Assembly (NCBI RefSeq): GCF_040869045.1
Contig: NC_090321.1
Coordinates: 133,663,689-133,727,688 of the forward strand
Direction of reading: 5' to 3'
From: Eurosta solidaginis
Taxonomy: Eukaryota > Arthropoda > Insecta > Diptera > Tephritidae
Length of the DNA stretch: 64,000 nt
Part shown: piece after piece, positions 54,941 through 64,000 of the stretch
Layout: every line of letters starts with the position of its first letter
Numbering within the stretch: position 1 is the first letter of the stretch
Notes under the pieces: model-generated
Databases searched by the model: none
What the model saw: the letters and a program-made list of their open reading frames with translations, nothing else
What the model was told of the DNA's origin: nothing
Made by a program: the position numbers and the translations under genes

Positions 54941-55479
54941 TGTTTAGGCCACATGCCTAAATATATCTGCCCTCCCTCGTAGCAATGTACTTAGTTAACA
55001 AATACATTCATAAAGGTGTGTTCACAAATATACACCCACATTCATATGTATAAGCTGCAATTGTTTATACACATTACTTTAAACTTTTCTTTACTTTACT
55101 GCTATGGACCGACTATATAGCAACTTTCGGCGGGGAAACTCAACGAAAGTGGCCGTATAGTGGGCTCATAGCTTTTCTCTGCCAAGCGCGCGGCCTCTTT
55201 TAGATCCAGCCGTCTAAGCGAAAGCATCCTGCCAACGTCCACGTGAGGTAAGCAATATTCCAAATTTATTTCATTTGAATATTACGAAATATCTACATTA
55301 ATTTCCACAACATTTGTTATAATTTTTCTTAACACTTGTTGTTTGCAATATCTTTCAATAAACCTATTTGTTACCCTGAATATTAATTCGAAATTTTTCG
55401 TTTTCTTATTTCCTCCCTTTTTCGCTTAATTCATCTATAATTCCGTGGGTGCGCGCCGTTGCCACCACGAAATTGTACA
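54941..55479 (+). repeat. BEL3 5' LTR
   Basis: TGTTTAGGCC to TTGTACA, 539 bp; boundaries come from the end of the LINE frame at the left and the primer site at the right. It opens with a small palindrome, TTTAGGC-CACAT-GCCTAAA. GAG|GTAAGC, a splice-donor-like site, is at 55245-55253 and AATAAA at 55357-55362. Confidence 0.65.
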
Positions 55480-55494
55480 TGGTCCTTCGAGCCG
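55480..55494 (+). other. BEL3 primer-binding site candidate
   Basis: TGGTCCTTCGAGCCG directly after the LTR; close to the BEL2 site. Confidence 0.6.
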
Positions 55495-56681
55495 AAAATA
55501 AGAGAACCAGATATTTTACCATACGGTCCACTCCACATTTTAGCAATAATATAAACAAAGTTTTGACCACAACATCGTATCACTCTTGAGCGACACTAAC
55601 AACATCCAAGCATCCAACCTCCAAACAACAACAAACACACAATCATCAGATCAGCATCCAGATTTCACTTCAATGAAATTCTATATTCCAAGGTACGTGG
55701 TTTAATATATTCCGTGCATAGGGAATAGGATTTTTTATTAAAAAAAAAATTTTTTAAATAAAAATTCGAATAAATTTGAAGATTTTATTGACGCGTAAGT
55801 GAATTTGAAATTGGTATATTTTTATATCAATTTAAGTGCATATTAGCAGTGAACATTTTTTTTTTAATTCGTGCCCTTTCTCGTGCACACACTATCTCCA
55901 CACAAGACAGGCAGTTAGTTAAAGTTTGTACACTTCCACCTTGTGACTATCTGGAACAATCCCCCACCAGCGGTAAGATTGTCCGGACACAGCTCAAGGT
56001 AGTACAACACTGCACTCTACCGGTTAACATAACCACAAATTTCAATTTCAACTCAAAGTTCACTGTCACATCAAAAAAAATTGTTGTTCTCAAGTTAAAT
56101 TGACTTGAAATTAGCGTTAAATAACGGTATATTTCATTTTAATTTTATAGGAAATTTGTATTCCATACAATAAAACATATCGTTACCAAGTTCAAAATCA
56201 CGTTTGCTCAATTCCACTAGATACACTGCAATTGCATTTTTTTGTTGTTGCTGTGGTACAAAGTAAGTTGGCTACAAAACACGCACGTTTTTTCTGTTTG
56301 GGTGGCCAGTTTGCTTAAATTGTTCACTTTGGGGATATAATATATCCACTTTTGCGGCGATACATAAATAAGTCTTTGCCTCATTTTATCAGTCCTTTTC
56401 TGCGGAAATTTAACGTCTCCCACTTAGCACACAAGCCTCATACAGTCCTTTTTTCCACTTTAGCCATAACTTATCGGCTTACACAATTAGAATATTCAAT
56501 GTTCTTCTTCTTCTTGCTTATTGGCAAATTTATATATACATACGCATACACCAAATCTTTTCACTTATCACATTATCACTTCCAAGTTCGGTCCTTTGAC
56601 GACATTTTCACTCACTACTCTCTGCAAAGGCAATTTCTTTTAATTTTTGTATAAACTTTTGGGTTTTCATTTTTATCCACA
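55495..56681 (+). other. BEL3 leader
   Basis: About 1.2 kb between primer site and gag ATG, AT-rich, without a conserved ORF. Confidence 0.55.
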
Positions 56682-57471
56682 ATGGAGACCTATACACGCC
56701 AAGCAGATGCAGTGACGGAGTATGAAAATGACTTCCACGATATGTCACCTTCACAACACAGTAAACACTCCCTAATATACCAAAGGGATGAGTTAAAAAC
56801 TCTGTGGGAAACTACGAAGATGACATACGAAAAGCTCGTAGGATCATCAGAGCTTGAGTCAAAGGACATATCAGCTATCAAAAAGAAGCATAAAATGTGC
56901 TATATCAGCTTCCTAAAGTGTCAGGCGGCAATAGTTCAGGTTTTGGAAGAATTTGAAAAAAAGAGAAGAAAGTAGAAGTCTCAGATAATATGGAATATCA
57001 TGTGCGTCTGCCAGCGTGTGATATGGATATTTTCAAGGGAACTATATTTCATGACCTTCCTTTAGGGACATGTTCACTGCCATATATATTAATAATAGTA
57101 AACTCCATGCAGTACAAAAACTATACTATTTAACGCAAAAAACCCAAGGGGAGTCCAAAGAAATAGTGGAACGGTGTTCCTTAACGACAGACGGTTTCGA
57201 AACAGCGTGGAAAAATGTATGTGACCGATACGAGAACAAACGTATCTTGATCAATGCCCAATTAAAAATTATTTTTTATTTAAAAGCAGTTGAGAGAGAA
57301 TACGGTAGCTCCATTAAGAAACTGCAGCGGGAAATAAACAATTTCATCTTAGCGCTTCAATGTCACAAGATTGATATATCAAACTGGGATGCAATTCTAA
57401 CGTATTTGTGCTCCACAAAACTGCCAGAAACCACACTGGTTCTATGGGAACAAACCATAGAAAATAAAACA
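56682..57471 (+). pseudogene. gag: BEL3 gag, part 1
   Basis: ATG 56682 opens a 97-codon helical N-terminus (RDELKTLWETTKMTYEKL). After a stop at 56973 the DUF1759-type region follows in another frame: SFRDMFTAIYINNSKL (57060), RYENKRILINAQLKI, ISNWDAILTYLCSTKLPETTLVLWEQ. It is interrupted at 57471 by a LINE and resumes at 59510 in the same frame once the insert is discounted. Confidence 0.83.
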
Positions 57472-59509
57472 CAAAGACAAAGTTTCCATCGCCTTTGGCG
57501 ATAAGGTGCTGTCGGATGCGAAAAAATGCGCGAGCGCTTTCTGCCGACAATATATAATGCATCCTACGGTCGACAGACGGAGAGCCAATAGACACGCACA
57601 TAAACACAAATTCACCGCGTCACCAACCACCATCACCGCTAGAGAGGTTGAGGACGCCATTGGTCGCGCTAAACCATCCAAAGCAGTGGGCCCAGACGGC
57701 ATAGCCATGCCGATGCTTAAAAACCTAGGGAAAGACGGTTTCAAATATTTAGCGCATGTCTTCAACCTGTCTCTCTCCACCTTTGCCATACCCGAGAAAT
57801 GGAAAATGGCCAAGGTGGTCCCGCTACTAAAGCCTGGGAAACCAGCTAACGTAGGTGAGTCATATCGTCCGATATCTCTCCTATCGCCAGTGGCAAAGAC
57901 GCTTGAAACCATTTTGCTCCCTTATTTCCAAGCACATTTGCAGCTAGCCCCTCATCAGCATGGCTTCAGAAAACTCCATAGCACTACCTCCGCGCTAAAT
58001 GTCATTAGCACCCAGATAAATTGCGGTTTGAATCAATACCCCCACCATAGAACAGTAGTACTCGTAGCGCTAGACCTCGCAAAAGCCTTTGATACGGTCA
58101 ACCATGGCTCATTACTGCAAGACCTGGAAGGGTCAACCCTTCCCCCATGTCTTAAAAGGTGGACCGCAAATTATCTGGGTGGTCGGCAGGCATCGATGCA
58201 ATTCAGAAACGAAACATCAAAACCAAGGAGAAATAAACAAGGGGTGCCACAGGGTGGTGTCCTATCCCCGCTTTTGTTTAATTTCTACATATCTAAGCTA
58301 CCTTCACCACCGGAAGGAGTCACAATCGTTTCCTACGCCGATGACTGCACAATAATGGCCACAGGTCCAGGCCCAGAGATCGATGAGCTATGCAATAAAA
58401 TAAACGGCTATCTCCCTGATCTCTCCAGTTTTTTTCGCCTCGCGAAACCTGGCATTGTCACCGACTAAATCTTCCGCGACCTTATTTACAACATGGACGC
58501 CCCAAATGTCGACCATATTGAACATCCACGTCGATGGCACTACGCTACCGACTGTCCTACACCCCAAAATCTTGGCTGTGACGTTTGACCAGGATCTACA
58601 TTTTGGTGCGCACGCAACCGCAATTGTTCCGAGAATTCAGAACCGTAATAAAATCCTCAAATCCCTTGCTGGCAGTACCTGGGGAAAAGATAAAGAAACG
58701 CTCATGACCACATACAAAGCAATTAGCCAGCCGATTACGTGCTACGCGTCACCCATATGGTCGCCAAGCCTAAAAACTATCCACTGGAAGAAACTACAGG
58801 CCTGCCAAAATACTGCTCTCAGAATAGCCACGGGCTGTCTTCTTATGTTCCCAGAACACCATCTGCATAATGAGGCGAGAATACTCCCCATCAGGGAGAG
58901 AAATGAGATGCTGACCAAACAGTTTCTGTTGAATACCCAGAAACCTGGGCATCCCAACAGACATCTGATTGACGAACCAGCACCGCCTAGGGGACTAAGG
59001 AGTCATCTCCGTAAGCATTTTGAGGAAATACGGCACCTGAGAACCCAGCCGTATGAAGCGAAAAACACAAGCAGGTCCTTGGTGAACTCCATAGACAGGC
59101 GTCGGACCTTTATGTCGGGAATTGCCCGGTGAATCCAGTACTTGAAGAAAAATATCCAGAACTCGCGGAAGAGGAACGCATACTCCCCAGGGAAACGCGT
59201 GTCACTCTTGCTCAACTTCGTTCTGGATACTGTAACAGGTTAAACTCTTACCTATCCAGAATCAACCCCGACATACAAAATGTATGCCCCGCTTGCAATG
59301 TGTCCCCACATGACACCAACCATCTCTTTAATTGTAATGTGGAACCAACGCCTCTAACACCCCTTTCCTTATGGTCCACCCCTGTTGAAAGGGCAAGTTT
59401 CCTTGGACTCCCGTTAGAGGATATTGATAACAATTTGTGATTGGTCGCGGCTATTAGGTGGAGCGAGCATTGCTACAACAACAACAACAACAACATAGAA
59501 AATAAAACA
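57456..59509 (+). mobile_element. 5'-truncated Jockey/CR1-superfamily LINE in BEL3 gag
   Basis: The insert 57472-59493 ends in (ACA)n at 59475-59493 and is flanked by the 16-bp duplication CATAGAAAATAAAACA (57456-57471 and 59494-59509). Long, precise duplication plus 5' truncation are hallmarks of target-primed reverse transcription. Confidence 0.94.
57480..59440 (+). pseudogene. LINE ORF2 part: RT and C-terminal finger
   Basis: KAVGPDGIAMPMLKNLG (near 57685), YRPISLLSPVAKTLE (57860), VALDLAKAFDTVNHG (motif A, near 58065), GVPQGGVLSPLLFNFYIS (58240) and SYADDCTIMATG (58333) show an intact RT palm. Frame breaks at 58468 and near 59130. The C-terminal frame 59129-59440 has LAQLRSGYCNRLNSYL and CPACNVSPHDTNHLFNC, a finger. 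I recognise this as a very common arthropod LINE type but do not name the family. No endonuclease because of truncation. Confidence 0.85.
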
Positions 59510-60003
59510 GAAATTTCAAAATGGGCAGACATGGATAAATTCTTATCCGGCAGATTCCAAACGTTGGGAACTGTCGTAGATATAAGAGGGGATACAATTT
59601 CAAAACCCTCTAAGCCACAAGCTTCTCGATCCCGGCAGATACATCGTCAAAACGACAGGGGTCGTATCAGGCTAGTGTAGCCAAACCCATGTGCAAGATG
59701 TGTAAAAGTTCTGCACGTCGAATCGCAAAATGCGAAAAATGTCTGCACTTAACGCCAAATAAACGATTTGAGCACATTAAAAGCATTCGCGGATGCTTTA
59801 AATGCCTTTCGGCTGGACATACTGTCACAAAGTGCACCAGTCAAGTGAACTGTGCCACATGTCATTTAAGACACAATACGCTGCTTCACATTCCGAATCA
59901 GCCCAAAACCACAAATTCGGTAGATACGATCGGAGCATCAACGTCAAGAGAGGCTAAACGCGCCGCAATGCTGAAAAAGAAAACAGGTCGATTAATAATT
60001 TGA
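59510..60003 (+). pseudogene. gag: BEL3 gag, part 2 with zinc knuckles
   Basis: Continues with ISKWADMDKFLSGRFQTL. After a stop at about 59680 the nucleocapsid-like block reads CKMCKSSARRIAKCEKC, CFKCLSAGHTVTKC (C-x2-C-x4-H-x4-C) at about 59799-59840 and CATCHLRHNTLLH at about 59851-59890. The stop at 60001-60003 overlaps the next frame. Confidence 0.83.
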
Positions 60004-62054
60004 ACTCATGCTTCGCAAATACAAGTAAAGGAGTGCTATTAGGGACAGCACAGCTAAATATTCATTTAAATGGTGTTGACTATTCGGCGAGAGCCCTAAT
60101 AGACTCGGGATCTGAATGCTCATTCATAGCCGAGAAACTCAAGCGCAGAATAAATCTGCCAACTAAACGCATGCATGCCCAAGTTTCGGGCATCAATAAT
60201 ACAATTTCTGCAAAGGTGAAAGAGGCGTGCAACATTCAACTGCGGTCACCAATAGACCCATTAATCGAGATCAATTCGATCATGCTGGTTTTACCACAGC
60301 TAACAGGGAATCTTCCAACTTGCCATATAGATGCAATGACTAAGCAAGCATTCCCTGACTTAGTACTGGCCGTCAAAAGATTCTTTGTCAAGGAGCCAGT
60401 GGATTTAGTTCTGGGCGGAGACATATACCCCCAAATTATGTTAGGCGGCCTAAGGAAAGATGTACTAAAAGCTTTAATAGCACAGGAAACCGTGCTCGGA
60501 TGGATTCTGACAGGCCGGACCTTTGGGGTTAATTGTGCTCCATACCTTGCGATTCGGACGCTGCATCAACTAGCTGATGACGTGGAGACATCGCATCCAA
60601 TGGCAGCAGATATCCTGCGGAATCGCATGTACGTTGATGACGTACTCGCCGGTGGACACAGCATCGAAATTGCAATAAAGGCAAGGGACGAAATATCATC
60701 GGCATTGCAATCGGCAGGTTTCCCATGGCGAAAATGGACGTCCAACTGCAAGAAAATTCTACAGGGTATACCGAAGCAAAACTTATTAAGCGAGGATTTT
60801 CTTGAGTTTGAAGACACCAGCATGGTAAAAGCACTCGGTATCAGGTGGAACGCCCATTTTGACCACTTCTACATCACAGCGAAACCCTTTGACAATAACC
60901 ATGCCGTAACCAAAAGGCCAATACTTTCTGCGATCGCAAAACTTTTCGACCCTCTTGGCTGGCTGGCACCAGTCGTAATTGTAGCCAAGATAATGATGCA
61001 AAATATTTGGTTGGAAGGGACAGGCTGGGATGAAGATGTGTCTGAAACTAATTTACATCGGTGGCAATCATTCATGACTGACTACGAAAACGATATACGC
61101 ATACCGCGATGGGTTCACTACACATTGAAGGACAATATCGAAATACATGGATTCAGCGATGCTTCGGAAAAAGCATATGCCGCCACTGTTTTCCTGAGGG
61201 TACAAACAGAGGATCAAGTCTTCACCAACTTGCTGATGGCCAAGACAAGAGTAGCCCCGGTCAAAACTATATCATTGCCACGACTGGAACACTGCGGCGC
61301 AGTCCTACTTGCAGAAATCATAGACTCGGCCATAGAAAATATGCAACTTTCCAATATTAAAGTAACCCTTTGGACCGATTCGACTATAGTACTGGCATGG
61401 ATCCGAAAGCCACCATGTTCGTGGTCAACGTGTGTGGCACATCGAATAACGAAAATCATCGACAAAGTTGGAGACAAAGTATGGCGGCACGTAGACTCCG
61501 CGTCAAACCCTGCTGATTTGGCGAGCAGAGGCCTCCTCGCTTCGGATCTCATCGACAATTCTTTGTGGTGGCAGGGACCTTCTTGGTTACAAGAAGGCAG
61601 CGAAACTTGGCCAACACAAGAAGAGTATTATAACACAAATATCGAAGAAAATAGGGTGAAAGTTCATGCAACATCGGTCGAAAATAACTTTGATATTCTG
61701 GATAGGTTTTCCGATTTACCAAGGGCTTTGCGGGTCATATCCTATATTCTTCGGGGTTTCCAGAATACGCACCCAACAACTAGAGCCTCCTTTAAAAGGG
61801 ATTCTCATTCGATAGCCCCTGACGAAATAGAGAAAACAACACGAATATTGATAACAATATGCCAAAGGCAACATTATCAAGAAGAGTACGCAAATTTGAA
61901 GTCAGGAAAGCTAATAAATAGTAAAAGTGAGATTTTACCCCTGGACCCATATATAGATGAAGAAGGCATCATTCGAACTGGGGCAAAGATATGTCCCATA
62001 ACGAAAGTCATCCCATTATCCTTCCTTACACTTGCAGGTTATCCAGACTTATAG
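60000..62054 (+). pseudogene. BEL3 protease-RT-RNase H ORF with in-frame internal deletion
   Basis: A single open frame of 684 codons. ALIDSGSECSFI (residues about 32-43) is the retropepsin active site, VDLVLGGDIYPQIML the C-terminal block, and ETVLGWILTGR (to about 60519) the linker. The next codons are TFGVNCAPYLAIRTLHQL, which belong behind RT motif A, so about 250 residues with the fingers and the motif A Asp are missing although the frame is kept. YVDDVLAGGHS (about 60631) is intact. RNase H has HGFSDASEKAYAATVF, LPRLEHCGAVLLAE, WTDSTIVLAWI and SASNPADLASRG. It runs to LPLDPYIDEEGI and loses frame near 61990. Confidence 0.87.
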
Positions 62055-62316
62055 TTCAATCCTCACATAAGACCACCCTGCATGGAGGGAACCAGCTGAT
62101 GCTACGTCATATCCGCACTCAGTACTGGATCCCACGCGTTAAAATCATGATAAGGTCTGTTATCCACAACTGTAAGGTCTGTACTATTCACAGGACACAA
62201 ATGCAACTTATGGGGATCCTTCCGAAGGAGCGCCCCACTTTTACGAGTGCCTTCACCAACACTGGGGTAGATTTCGCGGGACCATTCGATATAAAATCCT
62301 ACCGAGGCAAGGTGTT
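61991..62316 (+). pseudogene. BEL3 integrase N-terminus, truncated
   Basis: In the frame after the shift: HPIILPYTCRLSRLIVQSSH and HKTTLHGGNQLMLRHIR give the His pair, CKVCTIHRTQ the Cys pair, NTGVDFAGPFDIKSYRGK the first catalytic Asp near 62270. Similarity stops at about 62316 and the following bases are unrelated. Confidence 0.83.
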
Positions 62317-62603
62317 TCGTGTAGAACAAGCTAGCTGGACAAAAACAAAGTTCTTATTCCAAGAAAAGTGCAATGAGAAATGAAAGAAAACAAACAAAAT
62401 AACGGGATTTTTGTTTTTTTTTGATATTTTTGCTCATATATTTTGAGTAATTTAAGTAAGAAGGTAGGAGTGGCCGTAAAATGCATTGATTAATTTGCAA
62501 AATTCTTGTTGAATATTAAGCTTCATATTTATTTTAAGTGAACACTTTCATATAATTTTTTCGATGGATTCTAAGCTCGAAGGTAAGTAAAATTTTTTAA
62601 TAG
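62317..62603. other. Sequence after the BEL3 break
   Basis: AT-rich; contains no recognisable remainder of the integrase or LTR. Confidence 0.4.
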
Positions 62604-62984
62604 TAATTCTTGGCGGCCACCGTGGTGTGATGGTAGCGTGCTCCGCCTACCACACCGGATGCCCTGGGTCCAAACCCCGGGCAAAGCACCATCAAAAATT
62701 TTAGAAATAAGGTTTTTCAATTAGAAGAAAATTTTTCTAAGCGGGGTCGCCCCTCGGCAGTGTTTGGCAAGCGCTCCGGGTGTATTTCTGCCATGAAAAG
62801 CTCTCAGTGAAAACTCAACTGCCTTGCAGATGCCGTTCGGAGTCGGCATAAAATCATGTAGGTCCCGTCCGTCCAATTTGTAGGGAAAATCAAGAGGAGC
62901 ACGACGCAAATTGGAAGAGAAGCTCGGCCTTAGATCTCTTCGGAGGTTATCGCGCCTTACATTTATTTTTTATTTTTAATTCTT
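62604..62984 (+). mobile_element. tRNA-derived SINE, copy 2
   Basis: Element about 62612-62976: tRNA-like head with GTGTGATGGTAGCGTG (A-box-like) at about 62623 and GGGTCCAAACCCCGGG (B-box-like) at about 62668, body as in copy 1, and a T-rich tail with TTTATTTTTT. An 8-bp duplication TAATTCTT lies at 62604-62611 and 62977-62984. It supports movement by target-primed reverse transcription. Confidence 0.85.
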
Positions 62985-63229
62985 TCGCAATTAGAGTATT
63001 TTCGATATATTTAACATTCCGTTGTTAAGAAGAAAGGCTTTTTTTCTCTATATTTTTAAATTTAGGAACAAAAAAGTTACATACATTCGCAGACATCCGG
63101 GCTAAATTTTACATATGTTATAGTCGCAAGTATTCTCTAATAGTCGAACGAAAAAACCATTGCGAATTCTTTGCACATCTATTTTTAATTTTTTTTTTTT
63201 GCAGATTTAGTTATCTCTACAAATAAAAT
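62985..63229. other. AT-rich spacer
   Basis: No feature seen. Confidence 0.4.
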
Positions 63230-63299
63230 AGGATGTATGTACGTACCAGCTCCGAAGAGATATTTGAACCATTAAAGCTGATCTACAAACGGCAAAACC

Positions 63300-64000
63300 A
63301 ATTCCTAGGTACAGGAAACAAACACGTAGCAAAAAACGCACAAAAATAAACGCGAAAGGTCAACAAGAGCACACCAAAAGCAAAAAGGCGAAGATCACTG
63401 TCTTCAACCTGCCACAACCTACCGCACCAGTCACCAAGGCATCAAAACAGGTACATACAAAGCAATTCTAATGCAGGTATAACCACACAGGAACGCTACA
63501 CAAAACAACCCCATTTGGTAGCATCTACGCCAATACCTGAATGTAATATAAATACTGCACAACTTGGATTGATAGTAGATAAACCAAAACCAGGTTTCGG
63601 CAATACCAATGACGGCAATACTGCTCGTAGGTTTTTCGAAAATTCTGAGGCTAGTGCTGAGATTACGGGATTGGATGTTACGCTCATCAAAAGATTCGAC
63701 ACTCTCCTTCGCGCATTAGCATCAGGGTACAATATAAATATCCAAAGATTTGAAAAATTTGCGGTCGAAACTAAAAAACTATAAATAGACCTCTATCCAT
63801 GGTTTAATATGCCTGTTACAGTTCATAAAATCTTAGTGCATAGTACTGATATTATAAAATCAGCAATTTTACCTATTGGTCAACTTTCTGAGGAAGCACA
63901 GGAAGCCCGTAACAAAGATTTGAGACGATTCAGGGATGATAACACACAAAAGCAGTCGCGTGAAGCCACGAATAGAGATCTTATGAATATGTTGCTTATA
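63300..64000 (+). pseudogene. Conserved arthropod multicopy protein, partial and broken
   Basis: A basic N-terminal stretch (about 63318-63450) is followed, after a frame break at 63450-63480, by LGLIVDKPKPGFGNTNDGNT and ARRFFEN, then ITGLDVTLIKRFDTLL. A single TAA at 63782-63784 interrupts at a position where relatives have Tyr, and the frame continues with IDLYPWFNMPVTVHKILVH, ILPIGQLSEEAQEARNKD and NRDLMNMLLI to the window edge. I know the 'PGFGNTNDGNTARRFF' and 'LPIGQLSEEAxEARNK' blocks from numerous uncharacterised arthropod proteins; repeated copies suggest a mobile element, class unknown. No start could be chosen. Confidence 0.6.

Larger units (their letters stand above)
54941..62316 (+). 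mobile_element. BEL/Pao retrotransposon 3, 3' truncated
   Basis: A 5' LTR with primer site is followed by leader, gag, protease, partial RT, RNase H and the beginning of the integrase. The match stops near 62316 inside the integrase and no 3' LTR is present in the window. A LINE is inserted in gag. It differs strongly from BEL1 and BEL2 in sequence, so it is a separate lineage. Confidence 0.85.

Noticed and set aside
62612..62690. Functional tRNA gene
   Set aside because: A- and B-box-like words exist but the cloverleaf and anticodon arm are not formed and the body continues as a SINE.

Overview
The window looks like transposon-dense chromatin of a higher fly, most likely a tephritid fruit fly. 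The evidence is the repeat content: BEL/Pao and Ty3/Gypsy LTR elements, I-like, LOA-like, CR1/Jockey-like LINEs, a tRNA-derived SINE, hAT MITEs, and a long dispersed repeat with GGGCGTGGC motifs, plus one metazoan gene exon. The species is inference. Nothing prokaryotic is present. Almost all coding sequence is transposon-derived and broken. The only likely ordinary host exon is the last exon of lipoyltransferase 1 (28493-29044, minus).

Layout. 1-3970: AT-rich DNA with three tandem repeat units, a Helitron fragment, a SINE and a small unassigned ORF, ending in an I-like LINE. 3974-14984: a tandem array of one internally deleted Gypsy-type element (5 LTRs, 4 internal regions, exact 2596-bp period, one ATAT target duplication for the whole array) inserted in the RNase H region of that LINE, which resumes at 14985-15479. 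15804-17846: long dispersed repeat with 130-bp sub-repeats. 18205-27339: BEL element 1, complete with GTATG target duplications, carrying a reverse solo LTR of the Gypsy family in its integrase. 27345-33215: LIPT1 exon, hAT remnant, a 590-bp hairpin repeat, and a conserved arthropod multicopy protein. 33224-52241: BEL element 2, which holds two palindromic MITEs, a nearly full-length LOA-like LINE (35932-41557) and a CR1/Jockey-like LINE (about 42490-47244). Its 3' LTR is cut by an antisense LINE fragment. 52478-54940: Gypsy integrase scrap and a minus-strand LINE split by a hAT MITE. 54941-62316: BEL element 3 with a 5'-truncated LINE in gag and no 3' end. 62612-64000: second SINE and a broken conserved protein running off the window.

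How it fits together. Nesting gives an order of events: LINE older than Gypsy array; BEL1 older than the solo LTR; BEL2 older than LOA-like and CR1-like LINEs; minus LINE older than BEL3. In the Gypsy array LTR2-4 are chimeras of the first and last LTR, which is the expected product of unequal crossing-over between LTRs of one insertion.

Most interesting signals. (1) BEL1 and BEL2 both carry a third ORF between integrase and 3' LTR that encodes a second nucleocapsid-like zinc-knuckle block with a basic, proline-rich tail. Its ATG lies directly after a splice-acceptor-like AG, and BEL LTRs here carry strong splice-donor-like sites, suggesting a spliced subgenomic mRNA. (2) The 3' UTR of the CR1/Jockey-like LINE holds six short hairpins that share one architecture with compensatory base changes. 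(3) The Gypsy array itself.
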